64,000 nt of DNA from Shinisaurus crocodilurus (GCA_021292165.1 CM037877.1:301584726-301648725), one strand, 5' to 3'; counted from the first letter of the stretch, positions 34,701-49,700 are shown. Translations and numbers: made by a program. Notes: generated from the sequence alone by a model not told the origin.

Positions 34701-37700
34701 GGATTTTTGTTCTTATGTTTTATTTACAAGTTCCAAAATATAGTGATATATGAACAGGTGGCATATAGATGTCAACTTCAAATGGAAAGTTTTACTTGGG
34801 AATCATTTTTATTGGAACACTTAGAAATATTTTGCAGTTTGCCTATGAACACCAGTTGCTGGGGAACATGGGTCGGAGGGTACTGTTGCACTCATGTCCT
34901 GCTTGTGGGATCCTGTGGGCAGCTGGTTGGCCACTGTGTGAACACAAGGCTGGATTGGATGGACCTTTGGTCTGATCCAGCAGGGGTCTCCTTATGTTCT
35001 TATTTTAAGACATGACAACCTATTTGCTACACTTTTCCTTGTGTTATTTAGATTTTAAGGGGAAATGGAGACACTGAAAACTATTACCATGCTAACTGAA
35101 GCCTGCCTGAATAACTGGCGCATAAATATATGAGCTTCCCAGGGACAGTCACCTGAAAAAGTTAATTGCAACTTTAATTACGACTCTTTAGGTTTGACTA
35201 GTATTGTTACCATTCTGGCTGCGCAGTTTGACCTGTTGTGTTCATTAACTATGTTACTAATTAATTTTATGATCCAATGGCTGGATTCACACAACAGTTT
35301 AAGCACACACAGTCTCGGAAGCCACTCTGGGCTTAAATTTGCCTAGGGGCCCTGGCAGTGCCCAACTAATGATCTGGCACAGTAGGGTTCCCTGACCATC
35401 TCCGCTGCCCTCTACCCTCATCGCTGCCCTCTTCCCTCATCAGTCCTCCTGCAGGCATCCCAGGGTACACTGCAGGAGCATTGAGTCATCGTTCCCCCCC
35501 CCCCCCGTCATTTGCACGAATCCCCCCCCTCCCGGCACAGGGGAATCCCCACTTCCTGAGTTGCTATCGACTTGGGATAAATGGCAAATCTGAGGGAACA
35601 GTTGGGGCTTCCCAGCACCCCCAAAAACCCCAGGGATCCTGCGTGGAAGGGGGGGAATTGAGGGGTGTCTCCCCAAAACACCAGTTTTTCCAGGGTCTAG
35701 GTTTTGTTTACGGGGGGGCTTGTGCCTCTGGGTTATCCACATTTGGGAAAGTGAGGGCAGCCCAGGGGGATGTGAGCCCCCACAAACCCCCCGAAGATTC
35801 TACTGCAAAGGGTGCTTTCCACTCCCACCCAACCTTTTAAAATAAAATGTAAAAGAACTGGTTAGCAGTGGGCTACAAAGTCCCGTTTTGGCATGGACGC
35901 TGTGCCCATTCAGACAAGTGTCCATGCCAAATTGGAACTTTGTAGCCCACTGCTAACTTTTTTTTTTTTTTAACGTTTCTTTCTTCTTCTTTTTAAAGTT
36001 GTGGGTGAGTGGAAAGCACCCTTTGCTAGCCTCTTGGCAAGAGTGGCAGCCCTTTTTTGCCGCTCTTGCTAATGAGCTCTGTGCCTTTTTGGCTTCTCAG
36101 TGGGTTAGCCTGTCGTCTGGATTCAACCAACACGCAAAACCTATTGGGTTTTCTTAACCCTGCTGCAAGCCATGGCTTAGCAGGGTGGTTTATAAGCCAC
36201 ACCAGGTTGGCTTATAAACCCCCACGTAGGGTTCAGAGACAACACACTAAGCCACTCTGCTACTTCACCTACTGAGGATTAGCGTGTTGTGTGAACCCAG
36301 TCAGGGCATCTGTAAAAGTGGAAAGCGTCCTGTCACACATCGCTGGTGCTAACCGTAGCACCCACGGCATAACCCACGGCATAGTTTGGGTTTACAAATG
36401 TACCCTGCTAACAGGGCAGAGAAACCCAGTTTAGAGCTGCTTGTTGTCTGCTCTGGCTTTTCACCTGCTCAGCGCTTGGCTTCATAGGCTCACTCCCATT
36501 TCCACGGTGCAGCAGCCTCTTTGGGTGGAGCAGCGGCCAGAACAATGGTTTCTCAATGGCTTTCAACTTTGGGTGTAATGGTTGATGCAGATTGTGTAAC
36601 CTCCTTGATACGTTATGTATGAAGAGGCGCTTGTGTCATTCAGGGGCAGCCCCACTCCCCAGCTCATGCAGTGCCCCTCGCCCCCAATGTCCATACAGAC
36701 GCACGGCATGGATGTCTGCAGGGGAAAGCCAATGCGTAGAACTCTTATGTATGTAGGCTTTCCATGCAAATTGGATCCCTGCATGATTAGCATAAGCTTT
36801 CCCCTACAGCTGTCCCCATGCCTAAGCCTGGACAGTGGGGCTATATGCAGCCTTGGGGGTGAGTTGCCCTTTGATTGCATGAGCACCCCTTCATCGACAT
36901 ACTTAAGGCGTGAAGGAGATGTGGTTTACAAATCAACCTCAAAGCATGGTTTGACGTTGTGGCTTGCTGGTTCCTTGCAAACCATGGTTGTGTGCTCTGA
37001 CCTAGATTTGGATGTAAAAGCAAGCCATGGTTTGGGGTAACATCTGAATACAGCCTGTGGGTATTGAATCCAGGAATGTTTCCTGAGAGCATAGTTTGAA
37101 GCCCCTTCCCTTGATTGTGAGAAGCAGTACACAGGATTGCATTATTTTGCGGGAGAGAACAGTGAAAATTTAAGCTCTCTTTCTTTGAATTGGCTTCCTT
37201 AAAATGTACTGGCTGAGATGTTAATGGCAGCCTTCTCCTAGCTGGTGCCCTCCAGATGTTGTGGATTGCAACCCCCAGCCTCCCTGACCATTAGCCATGC
37301 TGGCTGGGCTTGATGGGAGTCCCCAAACATCTGGAGGGCACCAGGTTGGGAAAGGCTGGTTTAATTAATCAGCTTCATTTGTCCTTTTCATCAAGCTGCA
37401 GAAGGCAGTTCCTAATAGAAAAAGGGTAGCAACATGAATGGAGCCATGTCCTTAACTGGGAATCTGTCCTGTGGTGTGTACCATTTCCTTGTTGTCCTGC
37501 CTCATGTTTCCTAGCTTATTTGTGGGGGTTTTCTGTCTCCTGATATTGCAGGATTTTGTTGCCTGGTTTGGCTCACCAGTTTCTGCCCAAGGATCTAAAC
37601 CCCACGCTGCTGGAGCATCTGCAAGCAATTGCAGAAAAAAGTGAGTCATATTCATTTCCTTCTTTCTGTGCGTGTATGTAGAGCGTGTTGTATCAAGATC

Positions 37701-40700
37701 GGCAAAAGGTTGGTACTGGCCCAACTGTAAGACTGGGGACAAGGGGTAGGAAAGAAGTTTCTGAGGGGGGAAACCCGGAGAGGGGAGAGAGAGGGTGGCC
37801 CTGGTTATTTTTGTCCTTGCATCTCATCCCCAGGGCCACATGACACGTGGTTATTATGTTATCACACAAAAGTCTCTTCTTGTTAAGAATTTGTGTGAAT
37901 CTTGTGTGTAGGTCATAACATGCAAACAAATGCTATGTTGGTCAACTTATTTATATCTGGGACTATTGCATGGTAGGGGCTACATAGCTCTTCTCTCCCA
38001 TTCTGTGGTTTGTTACATTTTTAGCCCATTCTCCCTCCAAGGAGCTCAGGATGGCATATGTGGTTCTTCCTAAGCATTTGCACGCACACCATCTTATTTC
38101 CGTTTTTGATACAAATAACTCTCAGTATTGGGACAGAGAATGTTCGGCGACACAAACATTTACAACCCACACAATGGCATATGGCCTTCCAGATGAAAAT
38201 TATGGACTACACACCCTGCACCTTCCTGAGCATGGCAGCATCGCATGGCGGGGCTGGGATGTGAGAGTGAAGTTAGGCCAAAAGGGTTAGGCCAAAAGAT
38301 AGTGACTGTAAGCTAAGAGAGTGACAAGTCAACAAGTGAGCTTCATAACTAAGTGGGGATTTGAACCCTGGTCTCCTTGATGGTAGTCTGAGACTCTAAC
38401 CCAACCTCCCCCAACCTAGTGCCCTCCATGCTGGCTGGGAACTGTGGGAGTTGCAGTCCAACGCATCTGGAGGGCACCCGGCTGGGGAAGGTTGCTCTAA
38501 CCCGGTGTTGTCCCACCTTGGGCCCCCAGATGTTTTTGGCCTACAGCTCCCAGCATACCCCACCCAGCGTAGTTGTAGGCCGAAAACATCTGGGGACCTA
38601 AGGTTGGAGAACACTGCTCTAACCACTACACCACACCGGCTGTCAATGCACTGATGGTCTCTGGTCTGGACTCTTTCTCAGCAGTGCTGCAGGATCATGT
38701 CTTCACAGTCCTATACACACAGGGTTTTTTGTCATACGTGAAGCAGCCTCCACTGCCAGGCAAAGAATCCCTTGTATGAACAGCTACTTTACTCCAACAG
38801 GAAGCACAAGTGCATTCCAGTTCTGGTTGCCTGATCTTTCTCTCTGTCCTCTCTCACATCTCCTCCAGGATTATTCAGGAACCTGGTCCCCTTGGATCGA
38901 ACCGTCATTGAGCAGCATCTTCCGTGGGTCCCTCCCCAAAGACTGGGTCAGCAGCAACTCAGGCCGTGTAGCTTGGTGGCCAAAGGAGTACCCCAAACAA
39001 CCCCCTCTCAAGTGGCTTGAGGCTTTCTGGAATTTCCTAAGATGCCACACATCTTCCCTGGCACCCTTCCATGGATGCCCACTGATACCGTTGACTCCTC
39101 TGCACAATTCCCCCGATGGCATCCAACTGGCGCGGCTTGTGCCTCAGCCTACCCTGCTGTTCCAGAGCCGTGATGGGCATTCATTGCCGGACAAAGTGGG
39201 TGGCGTTCTGGAGATGCTGGGGTGCACCGTGATCCGGAGCTGGGAGCCAGACTGGGGCCACCGCCAACTCAGAGAATACATACTAGAACCCACACCCTGC
39301 GGCGTCCTGCAGGCTTTTGCCCATCGGGGGGTGGCCTCTGTGGCTGGCCGCCTGGCATCCCTGCCCGCCTGGCAGATCGAGAGCCTGAGCACGTTCCTCT
39401 CAGCAGTTCCGTCACTTTCCCAAAAAGAACTTAAAGTCCTGATGGAATTGCCGTTGTTTGTCAAGCTGCCTTCTCTCCTTCCACCCGCCATGCCTGGCTT
39501 GGTGCCAGCCCAGCGCCACTTGGCTTTGGAAAAGAGCCTGGTCCCACCGGTGCCTGGAGATCTGTTGACCCCGGAGCCCGTGCTGTTATGTCGAAATGAG
39601 GCTGAACGCCGCCTGCTCGTGCAAATCCGAGGAAGCCTCTTGGGGACGCCGGACTTGTGCCTGTTGTGTGTGAAAGCAATGCAGAAGGGGGCGTACGTCA
39701 GGCCGGGCGCAGGATGCCCAGCGGCTCATGCTGTGGGTGCTGCACAACGGGGACTCCCTCTTGAGTCAGAACCGGGAATTACAAGCGGTGTGCCAGGACC
39801 TCCCATTTCTGGACTGTGGATCAGGAGGGTTGGCCCGGCCCAGTGATCTCTATGACCCAGCCAATCCTGTTTTGTGGGCCTTATTAAAACCTTGCCACTT
39901 CCCCGCGGGGCCTTTTCAGGCACCAGCAGGCATTGCGGACTCTTCGTACTCTGGGGCTGAAATCTGATCTCGGGGCTGTCCGCCCAGCAGATGCATTAAC
40001 AGCTGCAGAGGAAGTGAATGGACTGCAGGAGGCTGCGACTGCCAACGCCAAATCGCGGGCACTCATCCAGGTCTGCAACGAGACCCCTCTACTGTCGTGC
40101 TTCTCTTCCCAGGAGCTGAAGCAGCTGCGGTGCCTACCTTGGGTGCCTGCCACCAACTCCTCCACGCTTGTGCCAGCTGGACGCTTTTCGGCACCCGAAT
40201 TGCTTCGCTCAGAGAAGTACGCAGCTCTTGTGGGGCTGGTCATGGGACTGACAGATGCTTTTTGCTCACAAGCTGCAGAAAAATTGGGTCTGGAGCACTT
40301 GCCTCCAGCAGAGAAGGTGAAGGAGAATCTAGCTGGCCTGGTACGAGCCTATTGCCCTGAAGAGACGCTGGCGTTAACTTCAAAGTTGCATAGCATCTAT
40401 CAGCACATGCAACAGTACCCGAGTGACTTCCAGAAGCCACCCGTGGGCCCTGCAGTGTGGAACGGGAATGGCTTCTCGTCACCTGCAGATGTAGTGCTGG
40501 CCTCCCCCGATGGCTTGGACCTTGCAACCCTGATGTCTCGAGTGCCCCCGGACTTCCAGCATTACAGCCGGCTGTTTGCAGCGTGGGGAGTCCGTCGGTC
40601 GCCCAAAGAAGAGGAGGTGTGCCAGGCCCTTCTCAAGCTGGCAGGTCAAATCAACGCCCGCCCACAAGGTGGCACGCAAGCCGAACTGCTCCTCGTGATA

Positions 40701-43700
40701 TCTACCTTGGACTGGCTCCATGGTCGTGGTCACCGTGGAGAACAGGAGATGCCTGTGCCCGTGCGGATTCTGGGATTGGCTGGTTTTGCTCTACGCCCTG
40801 CCAGTTCAGTGCTGTACTGCGACATGGATCGGGCCCGGCTTGCTGAGCTGGATGGAGACCCGCCTACTTTGGTGCACGAATCTGTTTCCTCTGCCACGGC
40901 GGCTTTCCTTGGTGTGGAGATGCTGAGCACACGGTTGTCGGGCCTAGAACTGTTTGAGGCTTGGGGTCCTTCAGAGCCGATCACCCTCCGGATCCGTAAC
41001 ATCCTTCGCGAGTACTGCCAGGATGCAGATGTGTTCCAGGAACTGCTGCAGAACGCGGAGGATGCCGGTGCCCAGACCTGCCGTTTCTTAGTGGATCTCC
41101 GTCAGCATAATGGCACCACAGAAGGACTCCTGGACCCCGGCATGGCTGCCTGCCAAGGACCAGCACTTTGGGCCCAGAATGATGCGTTGTTCAGTGACAC
41201 CGATTTCTTAAACATCATCCGACTAGGTGCAGCCACCAAGGAACGCCAGGGCTGACAAGATTGGCCGCTTTGGGCTGGGTTTCTGCACCGTCTACCACAT
41301 GACGGATGTGCCTTCTCTCCTCAGTGGCCGCACCGTGCTCATCTTTGACCCCAACCTCACCCATCTCCGGAAGCACTATCCACGGCCAAGCCAGACCAGG
41401 CATCCGTTTGAAACTGACCCGACAAGTCGCCACAGCATTCCCTGAGCAATTTCGGCCCTTCACAGGCATTTTTGGGTGTCAGGCTGGGGAGGATTACCAA
41501 GGCACACTCATCCGCTTGCCCTTCCGCACTGAGCAAGAGGCAAAAGACTCTCAGATCTGCCCTGAGCCCTTCGGGCCCAGTCGCATCAAAGCACTGCAAG
41601 CTGGCTTCCAGGGGGTGTACCAGTCCCTGCTGATCTTCCTGTGCAACGTGCAGGAGGTGTCGCTGACCCACCTCCCTGGTGGTTCCAGTTCCCCAGAAGT
41701 CTCCCAACCACTGGCCACGGTGCGCAGGCAAGCACTTGACGAGATGGGCGCTCCCAGTATTGTGAGACTGACAGCAACGTGGGAGTCAGACGTGCTTACC
41801 AGCCATTACCTGCTGCACTCATGCTCGGCTAAGGGAGAAGCCCAGGAACTGTTCAAACAGGGAGGAGGAGGAGGAGGAGGAGAGGGTGTCTATTTCTCAC
41901 CTCCGGTCGCTGGTGTGGCCTTGCCTCTCTGCCCTGCCACCACTGCTGGACGATGGGTCCCAGATTTAGACGGCTTTAAAGGCCGCGTCTTCTGTTTTTT
42001 GCCTCTTCCTATTGAATCTGGCCTCCCGCTGCACCTGACGGCAGCCTTTGCCGTGCTCAGTAATCGCAAGGGGCTCTGGGATGCCACTGAGAAGGGCCAA
42101 TGGAACAGGGCTCTTCTTCGGGATTCAGTGCTGGGCGCCTGGCTTGGGGCGCTGTCTCGGCTCAGGGACATGTACAGAGAAGGAATGCTGGAGGACTACA
42201 GATACTACGTTTTCTGGCCTGATGTGCGCAAGGCCAAGCATCCTTTCAGTGAAACAGCCAAGGCCTTCTACCAGGCACTAGTCAATGGTGTTGACGGGGA
42301 GCAGCCAGTTCTGTTCTCTGATGGACAGAAATGGTGTCCGGCCCGTCACGCCTGCTCTTTGGATGCTGACATCCTTGGAGAGAAGCAGCTGAGTCCTATA
42401 GCTGCCAGGGTCTTCTCTTTACTCTTGCCAGAACCGCAGATTGCAGTGTCTCTTCCCAACTGGGTGAAGATGAATTTCAAAGAATGCACTAAGGCGGATG
42501 ACCCCTTGCCAAACACCTACAACTGGGTGCGATTCCTCCGGGAGCTTGTTTTGCCCAATCTGGCTCTGCTGGCGGTGCCTGATCGTGATGCCTTGATACT
42601 TCGTGCCCTGGATATGCATGATGCCGGTGTGGATAAGATCCTCGCATCCCTGCCTTGCATTCCCACCACTCCACATAAATTGCTGAAAAATATTAAAGGA
42701 CTTGTACACCCCAGGGGCCGCATTGCATCTCTCTACACCCCTGAAGATGGTCGCTTCCCCACGGGTGACAGTTTTTTGGAGCCAGAAAGGCTGTTGCGCT
42801 TGGAGCGTCTTGGTATGGCCAAAGATTGCGTGGCAATGGAGGAATTGATAGAACGAGCCAGAACCAGTGGCAGCATTGTGGCATCGTGACACACACAAGG
42901 CCTGCTGGCGAGCCCACCATATCCTGAATCTCCTTGGAGATCACCTCCAGGAAAGCTCCAGCAATACGATCCAGGTCATTTTTAGAGATATCCCCTTCTT
43001 GCCCGCAGTACTTCCAGATAACTGCCGCAAACTCTGCTGCCCCAGTGAGATTTACCACTACAAGATGCATCCACTAGTAGGCTTGATTGAACCTGTCCTG
43101 GACAAGGAGGCCTTTGGTAAAGACTTGAAGCTCTCCAGGGAGCTAAAGGAGTTCTTAGGACTGAGTCGGCAGCCACCAGTTGCCACGGTGCTGGAGCAAC
43201 TGGAGAGAGCATCACATGGCTCCAATGCCCTGCCCAGGAAGGAGCTGGCCAAGACAGCGGAAAGCTGCTATGCCTTCTTGAACGAGATGGTGAAGAAGCA
43301 CCCTGCATGCAAAAAGGAGGTGTCCCAAAGGGCACAGACATTCCCATTTGTCCTGGTGGGTACTCGCTTTGTGTCAGTGTGCAGCGTAGCCCACGACCTG
43401 GCCTTTGACGGTGCTCCATACCTCTTCCGGCTGCCTGAGGAGTACCAGCAGCAACAGGAGCTGTGGAAGTGTGTGAGGCCTGCCTAACGCTTTTGAAGTA
43501 AGGAACCTATGCCACTGTGTTGCAAACATTGGCCACGAACGCAGCTGAACAGTCTCTTTCCAAAGCGCAGCTAGATCTGGTCATTAGGCTGATCACAGTA
43601 GGCCTAGCTGGAGCTTTGCCAGCAGATCAGCAGCTGAGTTCTTATGAAGCCCAGAGCATCTTTTTCCCAGACCGGGACCAAGTCCTGCGCCCGCTGCCCA

Positions 43701-46700
43701 AGCTGCTCTTTGATGACACGCCATGGCTGCCGCGTGAGACCGGGGCCCTGCTCTGCCATTCCATGATTCCGCGGGAAATTGCCACGCGCTGCAGCATCCC
43801 CACCACAAAGCACCGCCTCTTGTCACGCCAGCGGATCCAGGATCTCTGTCCCTGGGCCACGGAGTTTGGAGCCAAGGAGGACCTCTGCACCAGGCTGGGC
43901 AACATCCTCCGTGACTACTCCTCTTCGTGTGATGTGCTGAAGGAGCTGCTGCAGAATGCCGACGACGCTGGTGCAAAAGTCATCCACTTTGTCTGGGATC
44001 AGCGTCAACACCCGACCGAACGCGTCTTCAGTGATGAGTGGAATGCTCTTCAAGGCCCGGCCCTTTGTGTCTACAATGACCGGACCTTCCAGATGGGTGA
44101 CATTGAAGGGATCCAGCGCTTAGGCTGCGGTAGCAAAGGCGGAAGGCGGGATACTACCGGAAAGTATGGGCTGGGCTTCAACACAGTTTTCCACTTGACC
44201 GACTGCCCTGCCTTCGTGACAGGGGACAGCCTTCTATGTGTCTTCGACCCCACGTTGCGCTACCTGCACGATTCTCACAAGGACTCACCTGGTGCAAAGT
44301 ATAGCCTCACTAAAGATTTCAAAGCCACCATTCGGGATGCTTATCATGCCTTTTTGCCTGATGTGTTTGAGCTGGAACGTGGCACGCTCTTCCGGTTGCC
44401 CCTACGTACTCCTGCCGGTGCAGCCTCCTCCCCGATCTGTCAGAACTCTGTGTCCGAGGAAGACATGAAAAATTTGATGTTGGCTCTCGTGGAAGAAGCA
44501 GACTGCCTTGTGATGTTCCTCAACCATGTTCGCTCTGTTATTTTCTCTGTGATCAGCGAACGGGGAGGGGCACCAGAGGAGGTGCTGCGAGTGGAGACTG
44601 ATGGTGGTGAGCCCGAAAGACTGGAATACCAAAAACATCTCCAACGGGTGGCTGCAGCAGGTGGCATGGATGAGGGCAAGCCAATCAGAGTCTTCTACAG
44701 AATGAAGGTGAAAAACAGCTTTGCTGAGGCTCCCAGGAACTGGCTGGTCGGTAGGCAGATTGGGGTGGAAAGCACAGATACGGTAGAAAACATGCTGCTG
44801 CCACATGGCGGTGTGGCCGCTTGCCTTAATGGACAGCCACCCTGGCAGGGCCTTCTGTACGCTGCCGCTGCCGGTGCAAACGGGCCTCCCCATCCACATC
44901 AACGGGAACTTTGCTGTGGACTCGGCGCGGCGTGACTTGCGGAAGGACGGCGGCGAAGGCACCGTCAACACGGCGTGGAACAGCTTGCTGCTGCGGTGTC
45001 TCGTGGCCCCTTTGTATTGCCAGCTGCTCGAGGAGCTGCGCCAGGGCGCTGGGGGATGTGCCACTGGCGTTCTGCACCATGAGGGAATGCCAGGAACGGC
45101 TGAATTCAAACTATTTGCAGTATTTCCCATTGGTGACAGAGGATGTCGCCCCACACTGGCAGCAGCTGGTGACCCGTGTGTATGAACTGGCATATGAGGG
45201 GCAGCTTCCATTGGTGCCGGTGTACCAGAAGCAGATTAAATACATTCACTTGCACATAGAGTGGAAGCAGTGAATGTGTGCTGGAGTGCACCCAAATTAG
45301 GCCACCCAGCCAGAGAGCCCTATTTCCTGCTGTTTGAGATAGATACATTCCTCGAGGACACTCTGCAGACTTTGGGCATGCATTTAGTCCCTGCCTTCAA
45401 GCACCTGCAGGAGATCTGCTACCAATTTGTCAAGGCAGAAATTGCCGTCCTAACTCTTGATCCTCCTTCCCTTTGTTGCTTTCTCAGGAGCCTGCCCAAC
45501 TTCCACCTGCCATGCTTGCTTGAACAAACACCCATGAAGAACAGTTACAATTGCTCTACTCTCCTGGACTTCTGCCTCAGTGGGCCCCTTTCCAAGGACA
45601 TGAGGTACATGGAGGGTCTCCCCTTACTGGTGACCCAGGATAAGATGCTGAGGTGCTTCAGTCGGCAGGAGCCTGTATACCAGAGCACCGATTATAATCT
45701 TTTCCCACAACATAAAGACCTGCTTCTCCGCCTGCCACATTCACAATGTAGAGGCCAAGCAGCGGCTAATAGAGATGGGGTTTCTGAAGGATTTTACTCT
45801 CTCCGAATCTGTGGACTACATCCGGGAGATGCTGACACTGGACAAGTGGGTCACCACCAGTACTAACGGCCAGAGCTGGCTACGTAAGCTGTGGGAGTTC
45901 TTTGAGAAACAGGTCTGCAAGTCTAAGGATGAGGACACGAACCAGATGTTTGAAGAGCTAATTTCCCTCTTCAGAGGCTAGTGCCGTGCTGCCTGTGTGT
46001 GGCTGCAGTAAGTTCTTGGTTCCCCTTGAGTCCCTCGACACGGTTATACCTGATGACTCGAATGAGGTTTCTGACATCATCTGCCAGCTGGGCTTTGTCA
46101 AGTTAGACTCCTCCCTTCTGCCTCCTACGCTCACCAGATATTGCATCGAGCCACGATTGTTGCAGAGGAAGGACCCTGCTGTAGTGTTGGTGCAACTGGC
46201 TGCCCATGGTAGCCTGTGTTGGGATAAGCTCAAACATTGGGATATTGGAGCACTAATGAGGTTCCTGTCCAGTGATTTGAAGAAGTTGCAGAGTGACCGT
46301 GGATTGCTAGGCAAGTTGAAAGCCTTGCCTGTGTTTGAGACTATGCAAGGAAAGCATGTTCCACTGGCTTCATATGAGAATGTGTACCGCCTGGTGTCCA
46401 AGATTTCAGAGGAGTCTAAGAACTTCAAGGAGCTCTATGAGGTAGATGAGAGAACCATTTTGCTGAGGGACAACTGTTGGAATCAACGTCTCAGTCAGTG
46501 CTTGGGTATTGGTGTAATGAACGACTTGCAGCAGTTCGTACAGCAGCTTCTGCCTTGGCTGCCTCGTCTCCCTGAGGCCCGTGTACTAGAGGCCGTGAAG
46601 TTATTCCTCACCATCAAGAGCCTTTATTATGCAGAGTATGAGGCCGAGAAAGAGGCTGTGGTGTCGAAGTTCCACTCTTTCCCCTTCATCCGAGACTGCC

Positions 46701-49700
46701 AGGATGTGCTGCGTCCCACGTCCTACTTCTACAATGAGAGTGATCCGCTTTATCAGACATTGGGGTTGGCCTTTCGGTTTGTGCCAGACAAATTCTACAA
46801 GTCAGTGTGGTCGGGTGACAAATACGATGTGAAAAGATTCTTATTGGATGTGGGCCTACAGACCATGATGTCCGAGGAAGATTTTCTGATGTGTGCTGCC
46901 CAGATTCAGAAAGAAGCATTGAGCCATGGTGCCATGTCTGGTAATCTTCCTGAAAGAAGGAAAGCACTCTTGGAGCACCTGCTTTCCAGGTCAAATGAAA
47001 CCCTGGCAGATGCCTTCTTGGAAAAAGTGTCTAAGATCCGTTTCCTAGTGCCACGGTTCATGTCTAAGGATCTGTGTCACCTTCACTCCCCATATATCCC
47101 ATGCAATTATCCAGTGGCACTCCAAGGTTCTCTGTACACTGTGCGCACGGTAGAACTATCCTGGACCTCAGCGGTTATTTTGCCTTCTGTTGGATATGTT
47201 GAAAAAGAAAAAGAAGCCGTTCTGGAACGACTTGGGGTGCTCTGCACCTTGCCAGCACAATTGGTTTTAAAGAATCTGAGCAATGTATGCCAGGCACCGT
47301 GTGACACCGTGGAAGCCAAGACAACCCGGAAGCGAGTCCTACAGTTGATATATGAGTACTTGTCCAAACAGAAAGAGATAGAGACTGGCTACCTAAAGGG
47401 CGTCCCTGTGATACTAGTGGATAATGATGAGGTAGCAGAGGCCCAAAATGTGGTGCTCTCCTTAAACTGGTCTTGCGATTTCCGGCCATACCTCTACAAG
47501 CTGCCCCCAAAGTTAGCCTGCTACGCAGATCTCCTGGAGAAATTTGGAGTGCAAGCTGAACCAAGCATCCATCACTATGCCAGTGTTCTGGCCAGGATTC
47601 ATGAGGAGACAGTAGAGCGGGACACACTGCAGCCCAACCTCACTAGAGCAGTGATCAGGGCCACTCAGTTCCTCTTCCAGCTCTTAGATGGAGCACAGAA
47701 GCCAGTGGATTTGTCAGAGCTGAAGGAACTGCACCTGCCTTGCATTGATGGGAAGCTATATCCATCAAACACCCTTGTGTTCAGTTTGTGCACATCTGTC
47801 CAAGAACTCCAGGCCTTACAGAGCACTTTTCGCTTTCTGATGAATCTCTCTGTTTGCAGCCTCACCCAAGACAAGTATGAGCAGTTGAAGCTTCTGCGGC
47901 TGCTTCCCGAGGCCCTGCGCCCCAAGAATTTGTCCGACATTACTGAAGAGCAGCTGGAGGAGTCCTCTCTGAAACTGTGCACCTACGGGGAACACTGTGA
48001 GTTCCAGAACTGCCTCAAAGAACTTCTAGTTTCTTCCGAGTTCCAGTACGCCCTGGTTGCACTGCTGAAATGGCAGAACAGAACAAAGGCAGTGGATACA
48101 GAAGAGACAGAATGCGTGTGCGAGGGACTCTTCTCACCAGAGCATCTAGAAGTGGTTTGTTGTGAAAACGTATGTACCGTAATGGTGCACAACTCGCAGT
48201 CTTTAGAGGGAACCCAATGTGCTAAGGGGGTGCATGTCGCAACTATGCCAGATGGCAAGCGGCAGATTTACCTTGCACACCAGGAGAGTATGGATCGGCT
48301 ACACACTGTGCAGATCTCTTGGACCCTAGCCTGAAGAAGTGAATAAGCTTTTAGGAGAAAGACTTTGCAATGATGCCCTGAAGGTCCTCATGCAGATCTT
48401 GGTTTGCCAGGGACCTCAGGAAATTGTTGGAGTGCTGGAGAGTAGCAAAGTGCCCCTGCATCAGCCTGCAAACCGAAATGCTTACAACCTGCCGCCTCCT
48501 GGAGAGGGCATCCCTGAGGAATGGTACGACAGCTTGGACATGAGTATCCTCCATACCTTTGTGCCAGGAGATTATGTGGGTTACCTGGACTCTTCCCAGC
48601 CTGGAGAGCATTACCTTTATGCCGTGATCCTCGAAGCACTTGGGCCGCAGCAGAGTGGTGCTGGCCAAATACACGTATACCGGGTTGACTTGGGAGGAGG
48701 GCAAGAAGCAGAAGTCAGTGCCCACGACCTCTACCACTTCCGGAGGACCAGACCAGTCTCTGACTTGAGTAAAGCTGTAGTCCTGGCAGAAAGTTCCCCC
48801 AGCGCTGCCAGCAGTGCAAGGTCGGCTGCGAGTGGTGACTGGTACCAGCGGCCGCTGAGTGAGGTGATGAAAGAACTGGATGTCTGCCTAGCTGAAATTT
48901 GGAGACTGTCGGAAGAAGAAAGGGGGAAGGCCCTAAGAAGACTCTATCTGTGCTACCACCCGGATAAAAACTTGGGTCGAGAGGAATCTGCCAACAAAAT
49001 CTTCATATACCTTAAAGAGAAGATCAAGGAGATGGAGAACAAGGGGAAGCCCAATAGTCCCTGGCGGGGGACCCAGAAGTAGTAGTTCCTACAACAGAAA
49101 CTTCCGGAACTTCTCAGAGTCTTGGGCAGAATGGGACTGAGCAAGCTCATCGGCACCATCAGAGGCGTGAGGAATTCACCAGGCAAAGAGGGGGAGGTGG
49201 TGGTGGTGGTGGTGGAGGGAGGAGGAGGACGACAACACTGCAACTACAACTTCTGGTCATTCCATCAGAGTGGATCAAATTGTTCAAGGAATCCTTCAAA
49301 GTACCGACAGCTGGAGGAAGCCAAGCGCTGGCTACGGCAAGCGGAGTGTGATCTGCAGGGGGCAGCCAGTGACGCCGGATGTGGCAGCACAGAATGGCTA
49401 CTTTACAAGACTTACCAGGGCAGTGGAGAAAGCCCTGACAGCAGTTGAGTACAGCCAGGGAGGCCGCTTTGACAATAAACTGTCTCTTGCAATGCTGGCT
49501 GGTAAGGTGGCATCCTATGGGAGTACGCTGGCCACACTTCCCGACCAAATCGCTGAGCTCCGGGAGCTTGGCATGGATGATAAGACAACCCAGTATCCCA
49601 GCTACCACGATTTCCCCACCATTCCCAATGAGGCCTTCTCTGCTTGCAAAGAGCAGGATGTGCTATCCTTAGCTCGGGAGATCCTAAACACAGTGAAGAG

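Larger units (their letters stand above)
38320..38640 (-). mobile_element. old SINE with two tandem hAT insertions
   Basis: SINE pieces are at 38,320-38,401 and 38,625-38,640 ('actacaccacaccggct'). Between them are two MITEs, each bounded by ctctaacc. The three copies of ctctaacc are at 38,394-38,401, 38,495-38,502 and 38,617-38,624. Confidence 0.75.

Noticed and set aside
43470..43510. A single -1 shift instead of two +1 shifts
   Set aside because: The frame needed would cross a TAA before the first frame's stop, so one shift cannot join the segments.
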